The notes: generated by a model not told the origin, from the letters alone. Positions 7,117 through 15,007 are shown, counted from the first letter of the stretch. The stretch: DNA of 15,022 bases from Collinsella sp. (GCA_019419405.1 DYAA01000183.1:1-15022), one strand, 5' to 3'. Made by a program: numbers and translations.

Positions 7117-7446
7117 ATGTTGCCAGTCATCATTGCCCCCGTAATTGGTGTATGGGGCATCCAGTATTTCCTCAACAAGAAGTGGCTCTGGGGCATTGGG
7201 TGCATAGCGATAACATTAATATGCTATTTCCTTAGCCTCATTGTCAAAGCATGCTGGCCGAGCGCCATCTCTTTTGGAATTGCTCTTCTCAGCTCGGTCC
7301 AGCTATATGGAAGCAAAAAGGGTTTGTCCTTCTTTAATGCCCTGATATCGGCTCCGCTACCTCTGCAAATCTACTGGGGAATTATGGCCGTCATCGTTCT
7401 CTTTATGCCTCAAATCCCCTTCAGCGACGTTCCCGGCTTCTCCTAA
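7117..7446 (+). CDS. Small multi-pass membrane protein, function unknown
   Basis: 109 residues, mostly hydrophobic. Segments are visible at about 2-18, 24-43, 48-64 and 83-99, with Lys pairs (KK at 21-22 and 67-68) on the loops. An AGGA ribosome site precedes the ATG, 9 bp after the stop of the secreted-protein gene, so the three genes form one transcription unit. No family is recognised. By position it could be an immunity protein, a holin-like partner or a transport component for the secreted product; the sequence alone does not choose between them. Base composition matches the two genes before it. Confidence 0.7.
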   Translation: MLPVIIAPVIGVWGIQYFLNKKWLWGIGCIAITLICYFLSLIVKACWPSAISFGIALLSSVQLYGSKKGLSFFNALISAPLPLQIYWGIMAVIVLFMPQIPFSDVPGFS

Positions 7447-7509
7447 CGCGTCGCCGATTCAACCCCATACAATCCAGTTCACAAAAAGAGTCGGTCGAGC
7501 AAATGCTCT

Positions 7510-7544
7510 AAAAAAGAGCTGGCCGGGCAAAGCCCGACCAGCTC
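7510..7544 (-). terminator. Intrinsic terminator after the Ca2+-ATPase
   Basis: A 13-bp stem (7516-7528 with 7532-7544, loop of three) is fully paired on the minus-strand RNA if one G-U is allowed, and is followed by six T (7515-7510). Read from the plus strand it has one C-A mismatch and no T run, so it serves the plus operon poorly if at all. Confidence 0.85.
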
Positions 7545-7603
7545 ACATACTTTCCCTCAGCCCTTTTCATCCGCACGGGCGAAAAGCCAGCAAGGATACC
7601 GCA

Positions 7604-7698
7604 GGGCCCGCCCGCCGGGAGGGGTTTCCTAAGGGCACATCCCGCAGCCGCAAAGCGGCGAGGACGTGCCCGTGGAAACCCCGCAGGCGGTCGGGCCC
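7604..7698. repeat. 95-bp nested palindrome (long interrupted hairpin)
   Basis: Four arm pairs nest around one centre: 7604-7616 with 7686-7698 (13 bp, one mismatch that is G-U on one strand), 7621-7629 with 7674-7682 (9 bp perfect), 7633-7638 with 7666-7671 (6 bp perfect) and 7647-7651 with 7655-7659 (5 bp around AAA). It lies 12 bp beyond the ATPase stop and before its terminator, so it would fold in that mRNA's 3' UTR. No ORF or T run belongs to it. It is either a dispersed palindromic element or an mRNA-protecting structure. Confidence 0.75.
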
Positions 7699-7709
7699 GG
7701 ACAGGTACG

Positions 7710-10391
7710 TTACTCTTTCTCCACAGCGCGCATGATCGCCTTGTAGATCTCCATCAGCGGGATAATCAGGAAGGCAAGGCCCAGCGCGGCGATAACGCCC
7801 TTGAGCTCGAGCGTCACGGGGCCAAAGAACATCTCGGCAAGCGTCGGCTGCACGGTTACGATCACCGTCAGCACAAGTGCCAGCGCGGCGGAGGCCCACA
7901 GCCACTTGTTCTGCTTCTTCATCTTAAACAGCGACGTGCGACGGCTGCGCATGTTAAAGCAGTGGAAGATCTCGACCATGTTGAGCGTGATGAAGGCCAT
8001 CATCACGCCTTCCTCGTCGGCGGCGCCGGCGATCATATCGGCGATGTGGATGTAGCCCATGTCAAAGTAGACGCCCACAAAGAAGCTCGCCAGCACCAGC
8101 ACGGTGATGATCAGGCCCTGAACCACGCAGTCCAGACCCATATGTCCGGCAAAGACGCCGTCCTTGGCGTTGCGCGGCTTGCGCTTCATGATGTCGCCCT
8201 CGGCATCCTCCATGCCCAGCGCGAGCGCGGGGAAGCAGTCGGTAACCAGGTTCACCCACAGCAGCTGCACCGGCTGGAAGATGGTAAAGCCGATGAGCGT
8301 GGCGATGAACACCGAGAACACCTCGGCAAGGTTAGCCGAAAGCAGGAACTGGATGACCTTGCGGATGTTGTCGTAGATGCGGCGACCCTCTTCGCAGGCG
8401 CCGATGATGGTGGCAAAGTTGTCGTCGGCGAGTACCATGTCGGCAACGTTCTTAGTGACGTCGGTACCGGTGATACCCATGCCAACGCCAATGTCGGCGC
8501 GTTTGATGGACGGGGCGTCGTTGACGCCGTCGCCCGTCATGGCGACGATCTGGTCGCGCGACTTCCAAGCCTCGACGATGCGGGTCTTGTGCTCGGGCTG
8601 AACGCGGGCGTACACGCCGTAGTCCTCGATGTGCGCGTCGAGCTCCTCATCGCTCATGCGATCGAGGTCGGCACCGGTGATGGCCTGGCTGCGATCGGCG
8701 ACGATGCCCAGCTGCTTGGCGATGGCCACGGCGGTGTCAATGTGGTCGCCCGTGATCATGACGGTGCGAATACCGGCGTCGTGCGCCTCGCGGATAGCGT
8801 CGGCCACCTCGGGACGGACCGGGTCGATCATGCCGGACAGGCCGCAGAAGACCAGGTCGTGCTCGAGCGCAGCAGGGCTGCAGTCGGCCGGGACCTCGGT
8901 GTAGGTGCGGCTTGCCAGCGCCAGTACGCGCAGGGCCTCGTCGGCCATGGCCTTGTTGGCGGCCACGAGCTCGGCACGACGCTCCTCGGTCAGCGGGACG
9001 ACCTTATCGCCCTCGTAGATGTGGGTGCACAGGCCGATCACCACGTCGGGCGCGCCCTTGGTGTACTGCTCATACTCGCCGTCCAGGGTCTCGACGACCA
9101 CGGACATCATCTTACGACCCGAGTCGAACGGGGCCTCGCCCACACGCGGATGCTCGGCAGTCAGGCCAGTAAGACCAGCCTTGCCGGCATCGTTGACGAG
9201 CGCGCACTCGGTCGGCTCGCCCACGGCCTCGCCCAGCTCCTCGTCCCACTGAGCATCGGAGCACAGCGCCATACCTGCCAGGAACTTCTCCTTGGGCGCA
9301 GCGAGCTCGTGCTTGACGACGGTCATCTTGTTCTGGGTGAGGGTACCGGTCTTGTCGGAGCAGATGGTCTGTGTGCAGCCAAGAGTCTCGACGGCGGAAA
9401 GCTTACGGATAATCGCCTGGCGCTTGGCCATCTTGGTCACGCCGAGCGAAAGTACGATGGTCACGACGGCGACCAGGCCCTCGGGGATGGCGGCAACGGC
9501 GAGCGAGACGGCGACCATAAAGGTATCGAGCAAGGCGGTCGGGTCGGTAAGGACGTTGCCCACGCCGTGGCGGAGAATGTCAACGCCAAAGATCACGACG
9601 CAGATGACGATCACCATGATGGTGAGGATGCGGCTAAGCTCGGCGAGCTTCACCTGCAGCGGCGTGAGCTCCTCCTTGGCCTCGGCCAGGGCGCCGGCAA
9701 TCTTGCCCATCTCGGTGTTCATGCCGGTGCCGACCACGACGGCGCGACCGCGGCCGTACACGACGGTGGAGCCCATGTAGCACATGTTCTTACGGTCGCC
9801 GAGCGGCACGTCGTCGATGCCTGCGGCGAGCTCAATCACGTTGGCGTGCTTCTCGACCGGCACGGACTCGCCGGTGAGCGCGGCCTCTTCGATCTTCATC
9901 GTGGCGCTCTCGAGCACGCGGCAGTCGGCCGGGACGGAGTCGCCCGCCTCGAGCATGATCACGTCGCCGGGCACGAGCTCGGCGCTCGGCAGTTGCACGA
10001 GCTTGCCGTCGCGCAGAACCTTGGACTGCGCCGCACTCATCTCCTGCAGGGCCTCGAGGGCCTCCTCGCTCTTGGCTTCCTGGACCACGCCCAGCACCGA
10101 GTTGACGATAACGACGAACATGATGATGGCGACATCGGCAAAGTCGGGCTCGCCCTTGACCATGCCCGTGAGCGCGCTGATGACGGCGGCTACGATCAGC
10201 ATGATGACCATGGGATCGGCCATCTGCTCAAAGAAGCGCTTCCACAGCGGTGTCTTCTCGGCTTCCTCGAGCTTGTTAGGGCCTGTCTTGGCGAGGCGCG
10301 ACGACGCCTCACCGTTGCTCAGGCCGAGGTTCTCATCGACACCTTGGTCGCTGAGCACCTCCGCCGCGGCGGACAGGTATTCCTTTTGCAT
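7710..10391 (-). CDS. P-type Ca2+-transporting ATPase (type IIA-like)
   Basis: An 893-residue cation pump, normal length for the family, which would export Ca2+ across the cell membrane. Seen: an N-terminal cation-ATPase region; actuator loop TGES (173-176); M4 PEGL (303-306); phosphorylation site DKTGT with D346; nucleotide-domain KGAPD (445-449); TGD (547-549); hinge TGDGVNDAP (619-627); M5 N687/E690; and M6 N714, T717 and D718. These match the calcium-site residues of SERCA. The residue aligning with SERCA E908 in M8 appears to be N804, so single-ion transport is possible. The start at 10391 follows AGGAGG at nine bases. It is transcribed alone, with a structured leader and its own terminator. 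Ca2+ is preferred over Mn2+ or Na+/K+, but ion choice is inferred. Confidence 0.93.
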   Translation of the reverse strand: MQKEYLSAAAEVLSDQGVDENLGLSNGEASSRLAKTGPNKLEEAEKTPLWKRFFEQMADPMVIMLIVAAVISALTGMVKGEPDFADVAIIMFVVIVNSVLGVVQEAKSEEALEALQEMSAAQSKVLRDGKLVQLPSAELVPGDVIMLEAGDSVPADCRVLESATMKIEEAALTGESVPVEKHANVIELAAGIDDVPLGDRKNMCYMGSTVVYGRGRAVVVGTGMNTEMGKIAGALAEAKEELTPLQVKLAELSRILTIMVIVICVVIFGVDILRHGVGNVLTDPTALLDTFMVAVSLAVAAIPEGLVAVVTIVLSLGVTKMAKRQAIIRKLSAVETLGCTQTICSDKTGTLTQNKMTVVKHELAAPKEKFLAGMALCSDAQWDEELGEAVGEPTECALVNDAGKAGLTGLTAEHPRVGEAPFDSGRKMMSVVVETLDGEYEQYTKGAPDVVIGLCTHIYEGDKVVPLTEERRAELVAANKAMADEALRVLALASRTYTEVPADCSPAALEHDLVFCGLSGMIDPVRPEVADAIREAHDAGIRTVMITGDHIDTAVAIAKQLGIVADRSQAITGADLDRMSDEELDAHIEDYGVYARVQPEHKTRIVEAWKSRDQIVAMTGDGVNDAPSIKRADIGVGMGITGTDVTKNVADMVLADDNFATIIGACEEGRRIYDNIRKVIQFLLSANLAEVFSVFIATLIGFTIFQPVQLLWVNLVTDCFPALALGMEDAEGDIMKRKPRNAKDGVFAGHMGLDCVVQGLIITVLVLASFFVGVYFDMGYIHIADMIAGAADEEGVMMAFITLNMVEIFHCFNMRSRRTSLFKMKKQNKWLWASAALALVLTVIVTVQPTLAEMFFGPVTLELKGVIAALGLAFLIIPLMEIYKAIMRAVEKE

Positions 10392-10401
10392 ATAGAGTCC
10401 C

Positions 10402-10455
10402 CTCCTGGGATTCGGGCCACTCAGCAGATTGATGCCCGATCATAATTCCCAGGAG
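10402..10455 (-). promoter_or_regulatory. Leader hairpin that would sequester the ATPase Shine-Dalgarno
   Basis: In the minus-strand leader, CTCCTGGGA (10455-10447) can pair perfectly with TCCCAGGAG (10410-10402), which contains most of the SD AGGAGG (10406-10401). An inner 6-bp stem TCGGGC/GCCCGA (10439-10434 with 10417-10412) extends it, with a 16-base loop. Translation would be blocked while this is folded. It matches no riboswitch class that I recognise. Confidence 0.5.
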
Positions 10456-10654
10456 AAGGGCAAGGGCTCATCAAGGCTACCGTGCTGAGCGGCAGTTGAT
10501 AGTGGAGCTATGGTACCCCAAAGCGACGCGTCTAGCCAAAACAATCCATTTGGAAATGCGGTCCGCACGCAACGGTGCAGACCGTGTGATGCTCAACATT
10601 GATAAAACGTTTTTTCTTCGGCACATCGTCAAACTGACATATCGCCCAGATAGC

Positions 10655-10672
10655 AGCGGTTGGAGCGGTTGG
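10655..10672. repeat. Tandem 9-bp repeat AGCGGTTGG x2
   Basis: Two exact adjacent copies. It lies about 100 bp upstream of the pyk -10 and about 115 bp beyond the candidate pump promoter. It might be a regulator site, or chance. Confidence 0.4.
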
Positions 10673-10764
10673 TAAAGTTTTTTCATATACCGTTTATTCC
10701 GCAAAAAATGAACTTCTAATTCGGCATACGGTCGATTTTATGGGGTATTCGGTCGGCATTTCGT

Positions 10765-10770
10765 TATAAT
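10765..10770 (+). promoter_or_regulatory. Candidate -10 element of the pyk promoter
   Basis: A perfect TATAAT lies 63 bp before the pyk start. The bases where a -35 would fall (about 10742-10747) do not resemble TTGACA, so transcription may need an activator. A start near 10777 would give a leader of about 57 bases. Confidence 0.55.
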
Positions 10771-10833
10771 CAACACGGTTTTATTTCTTATGGTTTATCT
10801 ATCAGCGCAAGACGATGTCAGATGGAGGTCTGA

Positions 10834-12294
10834 ATGTACAAGCGCACTAAGATTGTATGCACCATGGGTCCCGCCTGCGATAGCGACGAGACCATCCGCG
10901 AGATGATCAAGGCGGGCATGAACGTCGCCCGTTTTAACTTCTCGCACGGCTCTTACGACGAGCACCACGGTCGCATCGAGCGCGTCCGTCGTATTTCCAA
11001 GGAGCTCGGTATGCCCGTCGGCATCCTGCTCGACACCAAGGGCCCCGAGGTCCGCACCGGCCTTCTGGTCGACGGCAAGAAGGTTGCCGTCAAGACCGGC
11101 GACAAGATCGTCGTCACCGCTCAGCCCACGACCGAGGATTTCCACGGCACCGCTGAGCACATCTCCCTCGACTACCTGGCTCTGCCCTCCGAGGTCGAGA
11201 AGGGCTCCCTCATCCTGATCGACGACGGCCTGGTTGCCCTCGAGGTCGAGTCCGTCGACGGCCAGGACATGACCTGCGTCGTCAAGAACGACGGCCTGAT
11301 CGGCGAGCGCAAGGGCGTCAACATGCCCAACGTCAACATCTCGCTGCCCGCCATCACCGAGCGCGATCGTCAGGACATCCTCTTTGGCCTGACCGAGAAC
11401 ATCGACTACATCGCCGCTTCCTTCATCCGTGACGGCGAGTCCGTCCGCGGCATCCGCGAGCTTTGCCGCGAGAACGGCGGCGAGCACGTGACGATCTTCC
11501 CGAAGATCGAGTGCGCCTTGGGCGTCGAGAACTTCGACGAGATTCTCGAGGCTTCCGACGGCATCATGGTCGCCCGTGGCGACCTGGGCATCGAGATCAA
11601 GCCCGAGCTCGTTCCGCACATCCAGAAGGAGATCATCGCCAAGTGCAACGCGGCCTACAAGCCCGTTATCACCGCTACGCAGATGCTCGACTCCATGCAG
11701 CAGAACCCGCGCCCGACGCGCGCCGAGGTTGCCGACGTTGCTAACGCCATTTATGACGGCACCGACGCCGTCATGCTGTCCGGCGAGTCCGCTGCCGGTA
11801 AGTACCCGGTCGAGGCCGTCAAGATGCAGGCCAGCATTGCTCTCGAGACCGAGAAGTACCTCCCGGCCCACGCTCCGCTCGAGGTTCCGGCCGATGCTCA
11901 CGGCACCCGCGTCGTCAACAACGTTGTGGGTATGTCCGCTGTGAACATGGCCACCACCGTTGGCGCCAAGTGCATCACCGTGCCGACGACCACCGGTCGT
12001 ACCGCTCGCCTGATCTCGCACTTCCGTCCCAACATGCCGATCTGCGCGTTCTCCCGCCACGAGTGGGCCGTCCAGCAGATGATCATGTACTGGGGCGTTA
12101 TCCCGCACCAGGCCGAGATTACCCAGGGTACCGTCAACGGCACGATCGTCAAGGCAATCGAGACCGCTAAGGAGCTCGGCTACGTCGAGGCCGGCGACCT
12201 GACCGTCGCCACCGCCGGCGATCCCCGCATGAGCGTCCAGCTCGAGGACAAGGTCTCCTCGACCAACGTCGCTTACGTCGCTCAGGTGCGCTAA
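10834..12294 (+). CDS. pyk: Pyruvate kinase
   Basis: 486 residues; converts phosphoenolpyruvate and ADP to pyruvate and ATP, the last step of glycolysis. The N-terminus 'RTKIVCTMGPAC' and 'NVARFNFSHG' (30-39) begin the TIM barrel, 'LLDTKGPEVRTG' (65-76) leads into the B domain (to about 170), and the active-site signature 'IFPKIECALGVENF' has K224 and E226. Metal-binding 'MVARGDLGIEI' carries D250, and 'ATQMLDSM' lies at 281-288. The C-terminal allosteric domain (about 350-486) has 'VPTTTGRTARL' and 'TAGDPRMS'. Length is usual for bacteria, with no phosphotransferase-like C-terminal extension. The start is set by GGAGG five bases upstream. Monocistronic, with its own terminator. Codon choice is strongly GC-ending, as in highly expressed genes. 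Confidence 0.97.
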   Translation: MYKRTKIVCTMGPACDSDETIREMIKAGMNVARFNFSHGSYDEHHGRIERVRRISKELGMPVGILLDTKGPEVRTGLLVDGKKVAVKTGDKIVVTAQPTTEDFHGTAEHISLDYLALPSEVEKGSLILIDDGLVALEVESVDGQDMTCVVKNDGLIGERKGVNMPNVNISLPAITERDRQDILFGLTENIDYIAASFIRDGESVRGIRELCRENGGEHVTIFPKIECALGVENFDEILEASDGIMVARGDLGIEIKPELVPHIQKEIIAKCNAAYKPVITATQMLDSMQQNPRPTRAEVADVANAIYDGTDAVMLSGESAAGKYPVEAVKMQASIALETEKYLPAHAPLEVPADAHGTRVVNNVVGMSAVNMATTVGAKCITVPTTTGRTARLISHFRPNMPICAFSRHEWAVQQMIMYWGVIPHQAEITQGTVNGTIVKAIETAKELGYVEAGDLTVATAGDPRMSVQLEDKVSSTNVAYVAQVR

Positions 12295-12322
12295 ATCGCA
12301 CTTGCAAGCATATTTGCATTGC

Positions 12323-12359
12323 AAAGGGCCCGGAAGGCATTGCCTTCCGGGCCCTTTTT
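12323..12359 (+). terminator. Intrinsic terminator after pyk
   Basis: A perfect stem of at least 14 bp (12325-12338 with 12342-12355, loop ATT) ends in a run of five T (12355-12359), 30 bp after the pyk stop. Very strong. The A run before the stem could make it partly bidirectional. Confidence 0.95.
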
Positions 12360-12506
12360 CTGTGCGCAAATACCTCTTACACGGTATGACACGCAACCAG
12401 CTACTTATGGCATGCTACGAAATGTGCAGCTCGTTTGCCGTGTTTACACCCTGCGGCGGGAGCTGTTGGTCGATTGGGATGAGCTGTTCGCCGTCAAGCC
12501 GGCCAG

Positions 12507-13355
12507 CTAGCAGCTAGCGATCAGGGGTAGCACGGGCGCGCTGGGCAATGCGACGCGGGCGGCAAAGCCCGCTTCGGTTAACTCGACGACCTCGGTAAAC
12601 GTTGCGTCAAAGAACGCTTCGGTCAGCAGGCGGTACGGCGGGTGATCCGGCTCGCCGGGGTTTTCGCGCACGATCTCGTGCATGACGCCAATGGTTTTGA
12701 GCACATACTCTTGCGGGATCGAATACTGGCCAAACTGGGCTGCCGCGGTATAGAGACGATCGGTCGCACGCGGGATGGAAACGATGCCGAGGGTTTTGCC
12801 AAACCAGTCAAAGTCGCCCTGCTTCTTGATGCGGAACTCCTCACACGGCTTGCCGCCATGCGCCTCGAGGTACTGGTTTACGCGGGTGTTCCACACGGTG
12901 TCGGCCACCAGATGCGACCAAACACCCAACGTCAAATCGAGTAACGACTGTGCCACATTCTCGGGCGCGAGCGAAAGCTCGTCAGCAGCGGGACCAGCGA
13001 TCAGCTCCGCATCCCTATAGCGTTGCGGATAATGCACCCGATTGAGTCGCTCGCGTTCCTCGACAATCGACGTCGCCGCAGCCGGCGCACCTATCGGCAT
13101 GCCCTTGAGCAGCGGCGCCACATAAGTGTCCCAAAACTCCTGCTCACGCGGCTTGGGGATAGGCTCGGGCTTGGCAAAATGCGTAATACGATACGGGATG
13201 GGATCGGCAATGCCGGGAACCATATAGCCCACAAAAATGTCCGGAACCACGCTGCCAAACAAAAAGGCATTGCGGTCGCGCACCTTATCGGCAAGCGTGC
13301 CAGCACGCGCCAGCAGTCGTTCCGTCTGAGCGATATGAATATTCCAACTTGGCAT
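12507..13355 (-). CDS. Zinc-dependent phospholipase C family protein
   Basis: 282 residues from the ATG at 13355, preceded by a GGGGG-type SD; the longer reading to 13523 would run into the ABC ATPase gene and adds no family sequence. The opening 'MPSWNIHIAQTERLL', then 'FLFGSVVPDIFVGY' (31-44), 'ITHFA' (57-61) and 'LGVWSHLVADTVWN' (143-156) fit the Zn_dep_PLPC / phospholipase C-D fold, with H7, D39, H59, H148 and D152 as likely metal ligands. No signal peptide is visible, so the protein may act in the cytoplasm and its true substrate is uncertain. The gene starts 79 bp after the EcfA-type gene and may share its transcript. No clear terminator follows. Confidence 0.8.
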   Translation of the reverse strand: MPSWNIHIAQTERLLARAGTLADKVRDRNAFLFGSVVPDIFVGYMVPGIADPIPYRITHFAKPEPIPKPREQEFWDTYVAPLLKGMPIGAPAAATSIVEERERLNRVHYPQRYRDAELIAGPAADELSLAPENVAQSLLDLTLGVWSHLVADTVWNTRVNQYLEAHGGKPCEEFRIKKQGDFDWFGKTLGIVSIPRATDRLYTAAAQFGQYSIPQEYVLKTIGVMHEIVRENPGEPDHPPYRLLTEAFFDATFTEVVELTEAGFAARVALPSAPVLPLIASC

Positions 13356-13434
13356 AGCTACCCCCGTAAAAACCCGGATAACTATACCATTCGCAGCGGG
13401 CCACGCACGCGGCCGCACCCCTACTATCCGGCAA

Positions 13435-14202
13435 CTATTCCGCGGCGGCGCTCTCGGTTCCATACGATGGCACGGGCGCCTCGACCACGTGATGATATCG
13501 GTCGATATAGATGGCGCGGGCACCCAGGCGTCGTACCAAATCCTGATGGTGTGTGCTCATTAAAACCGTCTTGCCGGCAGCAACATAAGCCAGCAAAAAG
13601 CTGACCACGATGTCGCACGAATCCTCATCGAGTCCGTTGGTAGGCTCGTCGAGCACCAGGATATCGGGGTTCATCGACACGACAGCCGCCAGCGCCACAC
13701 GCTTTTTTTGCCCGCCCGAAAGCTGATAGGGCGAGGCATCGACCAGATCGGAAACCTGGAACAGCTCCATGGCATCGCGAACGCGGCACTTGAGCTCGTC
13801 TGTCGACAGCCCCATTTGAGCCGGACCAAACGCGACCTCCTCGCCTACCGTGGCGCAAAACAGCTGGGCATCGGCATTTTGAAACACGAAGCCTGCGCGC
13901 TGGTGAAAGCGCTGGGAAGCCACGGAATCCTTTAGAAACGCCGCGTCGACCGCATGCCCGTCGAACAGGTACGCACCCGCGTCTGCGAGCTCAAGACCGT
14001 TAATAAGGCGCATGATCGTCGTCTTGCCGCAGCCATTCGGGCCAAGCAGGGCAACGAGCTCGCCACGATCGACCTGCAGCGACACACCATCGACAACCGT
14101 ATGCCCCGCATAGGAAAACACCACGTCGCGTAGCTCGATGAGCGGCGCGACCTCGGCGCCCGCACCGTTCGTGCCCGCCGCATTATTCATATCGATCGTC
14201 AA
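13435..14202 (-). CDS. ecfA: ECF transporter ATP-binding protein (EcfA/CbiO type)
   Basis: 255 residues with a complete ABC ATPase: Walker A GPNGCGKTT (54-62), Q-loop FQNADAQLF with Q108, signature LSGGQ (161-165), Walker B LVLDEPTNGLD (182-192) with D185/E186, and H-loop STHHQDL with H218. The 'NADAQLF' Q-loop and 'EEVAFGP' (121-127) are typical of ECF/CbiO ATPases, which power vitamin or metal uptake with EcfT. Only one ATPase gene is visible here, so the complex may use it as a homodimer or a second copy may lie elsewhere. The start is TTG at 14202 (AAGGG upstream) or ATG at 14190. It lies 43 bp after ecfT in the same operon. Confidence 0.93.
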   Translation of the reverse strand: MTIDMNNAAGTNGAGAEVAPLIELRDVVFSYAGHTVVDGVSLQVDRGELVALLGPNGCGKTTIMRLINGLELADAGAYLFDGHAVDAAFLKDSVASQRFHQRAGFVFQNADAQLFCATVGEEVAFGPAQMGLSTDELKCRVRDAMELFQVSDLVDASPYQLSGGQKKRVALAAVVSMNPDILVLDEPTNGLDEDSCDIVVSFLLAYVAAGKTVLMSTHHQDLVRRLGARAIYIDRYHHVVEAPVPSYGTESAAAE

Positions 14203-14245
14203 AACGTCGCCCTTCCCTATTCACATCAGCAGCCCGCCGTCCGCA

Positions 14246-15007
14246 CTACAGCACAGCGCACAGCACCGCAAACAGCGCCACGGCGACCGCATAAACCGCA
14301 TCGCGCCAGCTCAGTCCGCTCCGTGCGGGTGCCGGATACGCACCGGCAAAGCCGCGGCAAAGCATAGCCTCGTCCATCGCACGGCTGCATTCCATCGCCT
14401 TGATAAACGTCATGCCCATGATACCCGCCAGCGAGTCGGTGCGCGAAAAACCCGCAGGCGCGGAACCGACGCTGCGCAGCATGACCGATTCGCACAGATC
14501 GTGCGCCGTGCGTCCCAGCACCTCGATATGCTTGAGTGCCATATCAAAGGTAAAGATAACCTCGTCGGGCAGGTGCAGCATCTTAAGCGCCGCCGACATG
14601 CGGCTCCAGGTGAGCGTCCACGAAACGCCCAGTACCAGCGACACATTAATAAACGTCTTGAGCGCGATCTTGAGCATGGCGCCCGCGGCAGAAGCGCCCA
14701 GCAGCAGGGCAGGCAGCGCCAGAACCACGGCAAGCCCCGCGGCAGCCAACGCCGGCACAAAAGTCGCCCGCAGTCCGCGCACCGGGCGCACCGCGACCAG
14801 CACCAGCGCGATAGCCGCCATCAGCATCAGGTACAGCGGGCGCTGCGTCAGACACACGCACAGGACGCAAACGAACATCCCCACCAGGCGCACCGGAGCC
14901 GAAACGGAAGAAAGGGCGCGGTCGACCATCGACCCGCCCTTGTGTGCGCCGCCGCCCAGGCGAACCCGCTCAAGCAGGCTCGCCAGGTGCAGGACGTTCT
15001 TTTGCAT
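14246..15007 (-). CDS. ecfT: ECF transporter transmembrane protein EcfT (CbiQ type)
   Basis: 253 residues with hydrophobic segments at about 41-75 (two), 84-105, 115-131 and 236-253. Between them, the long cytoplasmic helices typical of EcfT carry two coupling-type motifs, 'VMLRSVG' (175-181) and 'AMLCRGFAG' (214-222). These correspond in position to the paired x-R-G motifs that contact the ATPases, although neither is a textbook ARG. It couples ATP hydrolysis by the next gene to a substrate-binding S component. The substrate cannot be told from this window. The ATG overlaps a TAA of an upstream frame (TAATG), pointing to another operon gene beyond the edge. Confidence 0.88.
   Translation of the reverse strand: MQKNVLHLASLLERVRLGGGAHKGGSMVDRALSSVSAPVRLVGMFVCVLCVCLTQRPLYLMLMAAIALVLVAVRPVRGLRATFVPALAAAGLAVVLALPALLLGASAAGAMLKIALKTFINVSLVLGVSWTLTWSRMSAALKMLHLPDEVIFTFDMALKHIEVLGRTAHDLCESVMLRSVGSAPAGFSRTDSLAGIMGMTFIKAMECSRAMDEAMLCRGFAGAYPAPARSGLSWRDAVYAVAVALFAVLCAVL

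Larger units (their letters stand above)
10456..10833. promoter_or_regulatory. Intergenic region between Ca2+-ATPase and pyk
   Basis: No credible gene. Held here: a weak candidate minus-strand promoter for the pump (TTGGCT at 10539-10534, 18-bp spacer, TACCAT at 10515-10510); a 9-bp-arm hairpin with one mismatch (10560-10568 with 10575-10583); a perfect tandem 9-bp repeat AGCGGTTGG (10655-10672); and the pyk promoter -10 near its right end. The right part (10600-10800) is AT-rich, as promoter DNA often is. Confidence 0.5.

Noticed and set aside
7962..10445. 827-codon open frame on the plus strand
   Set aside because: It is the antisense of the P-type ATPase gene; its His/Asp/Gly-rich composition is a by-product of GC-ending codons, and it has no SD or domain.
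10560..10583. Hairpin as a terminator
   Set aside because: A 9-bp-arm inverted repeat exists, but no T run follows on either strand and no gene ends nearby.
10477..10704. 75-codon minus-strand frame in the pyk/ATPase intergenic region
   Set aside because: No SD, no domain, and it covers repeats and the candidate pump promoter; better explained as non-coding.
10795..12396. 533-codon open frame on the minus strand
   Set aside because: Antisense shadow of pyruvate kinase with low-complexity Asp/Gly/Leu composition; it also covers the pyk terminator and promoter.
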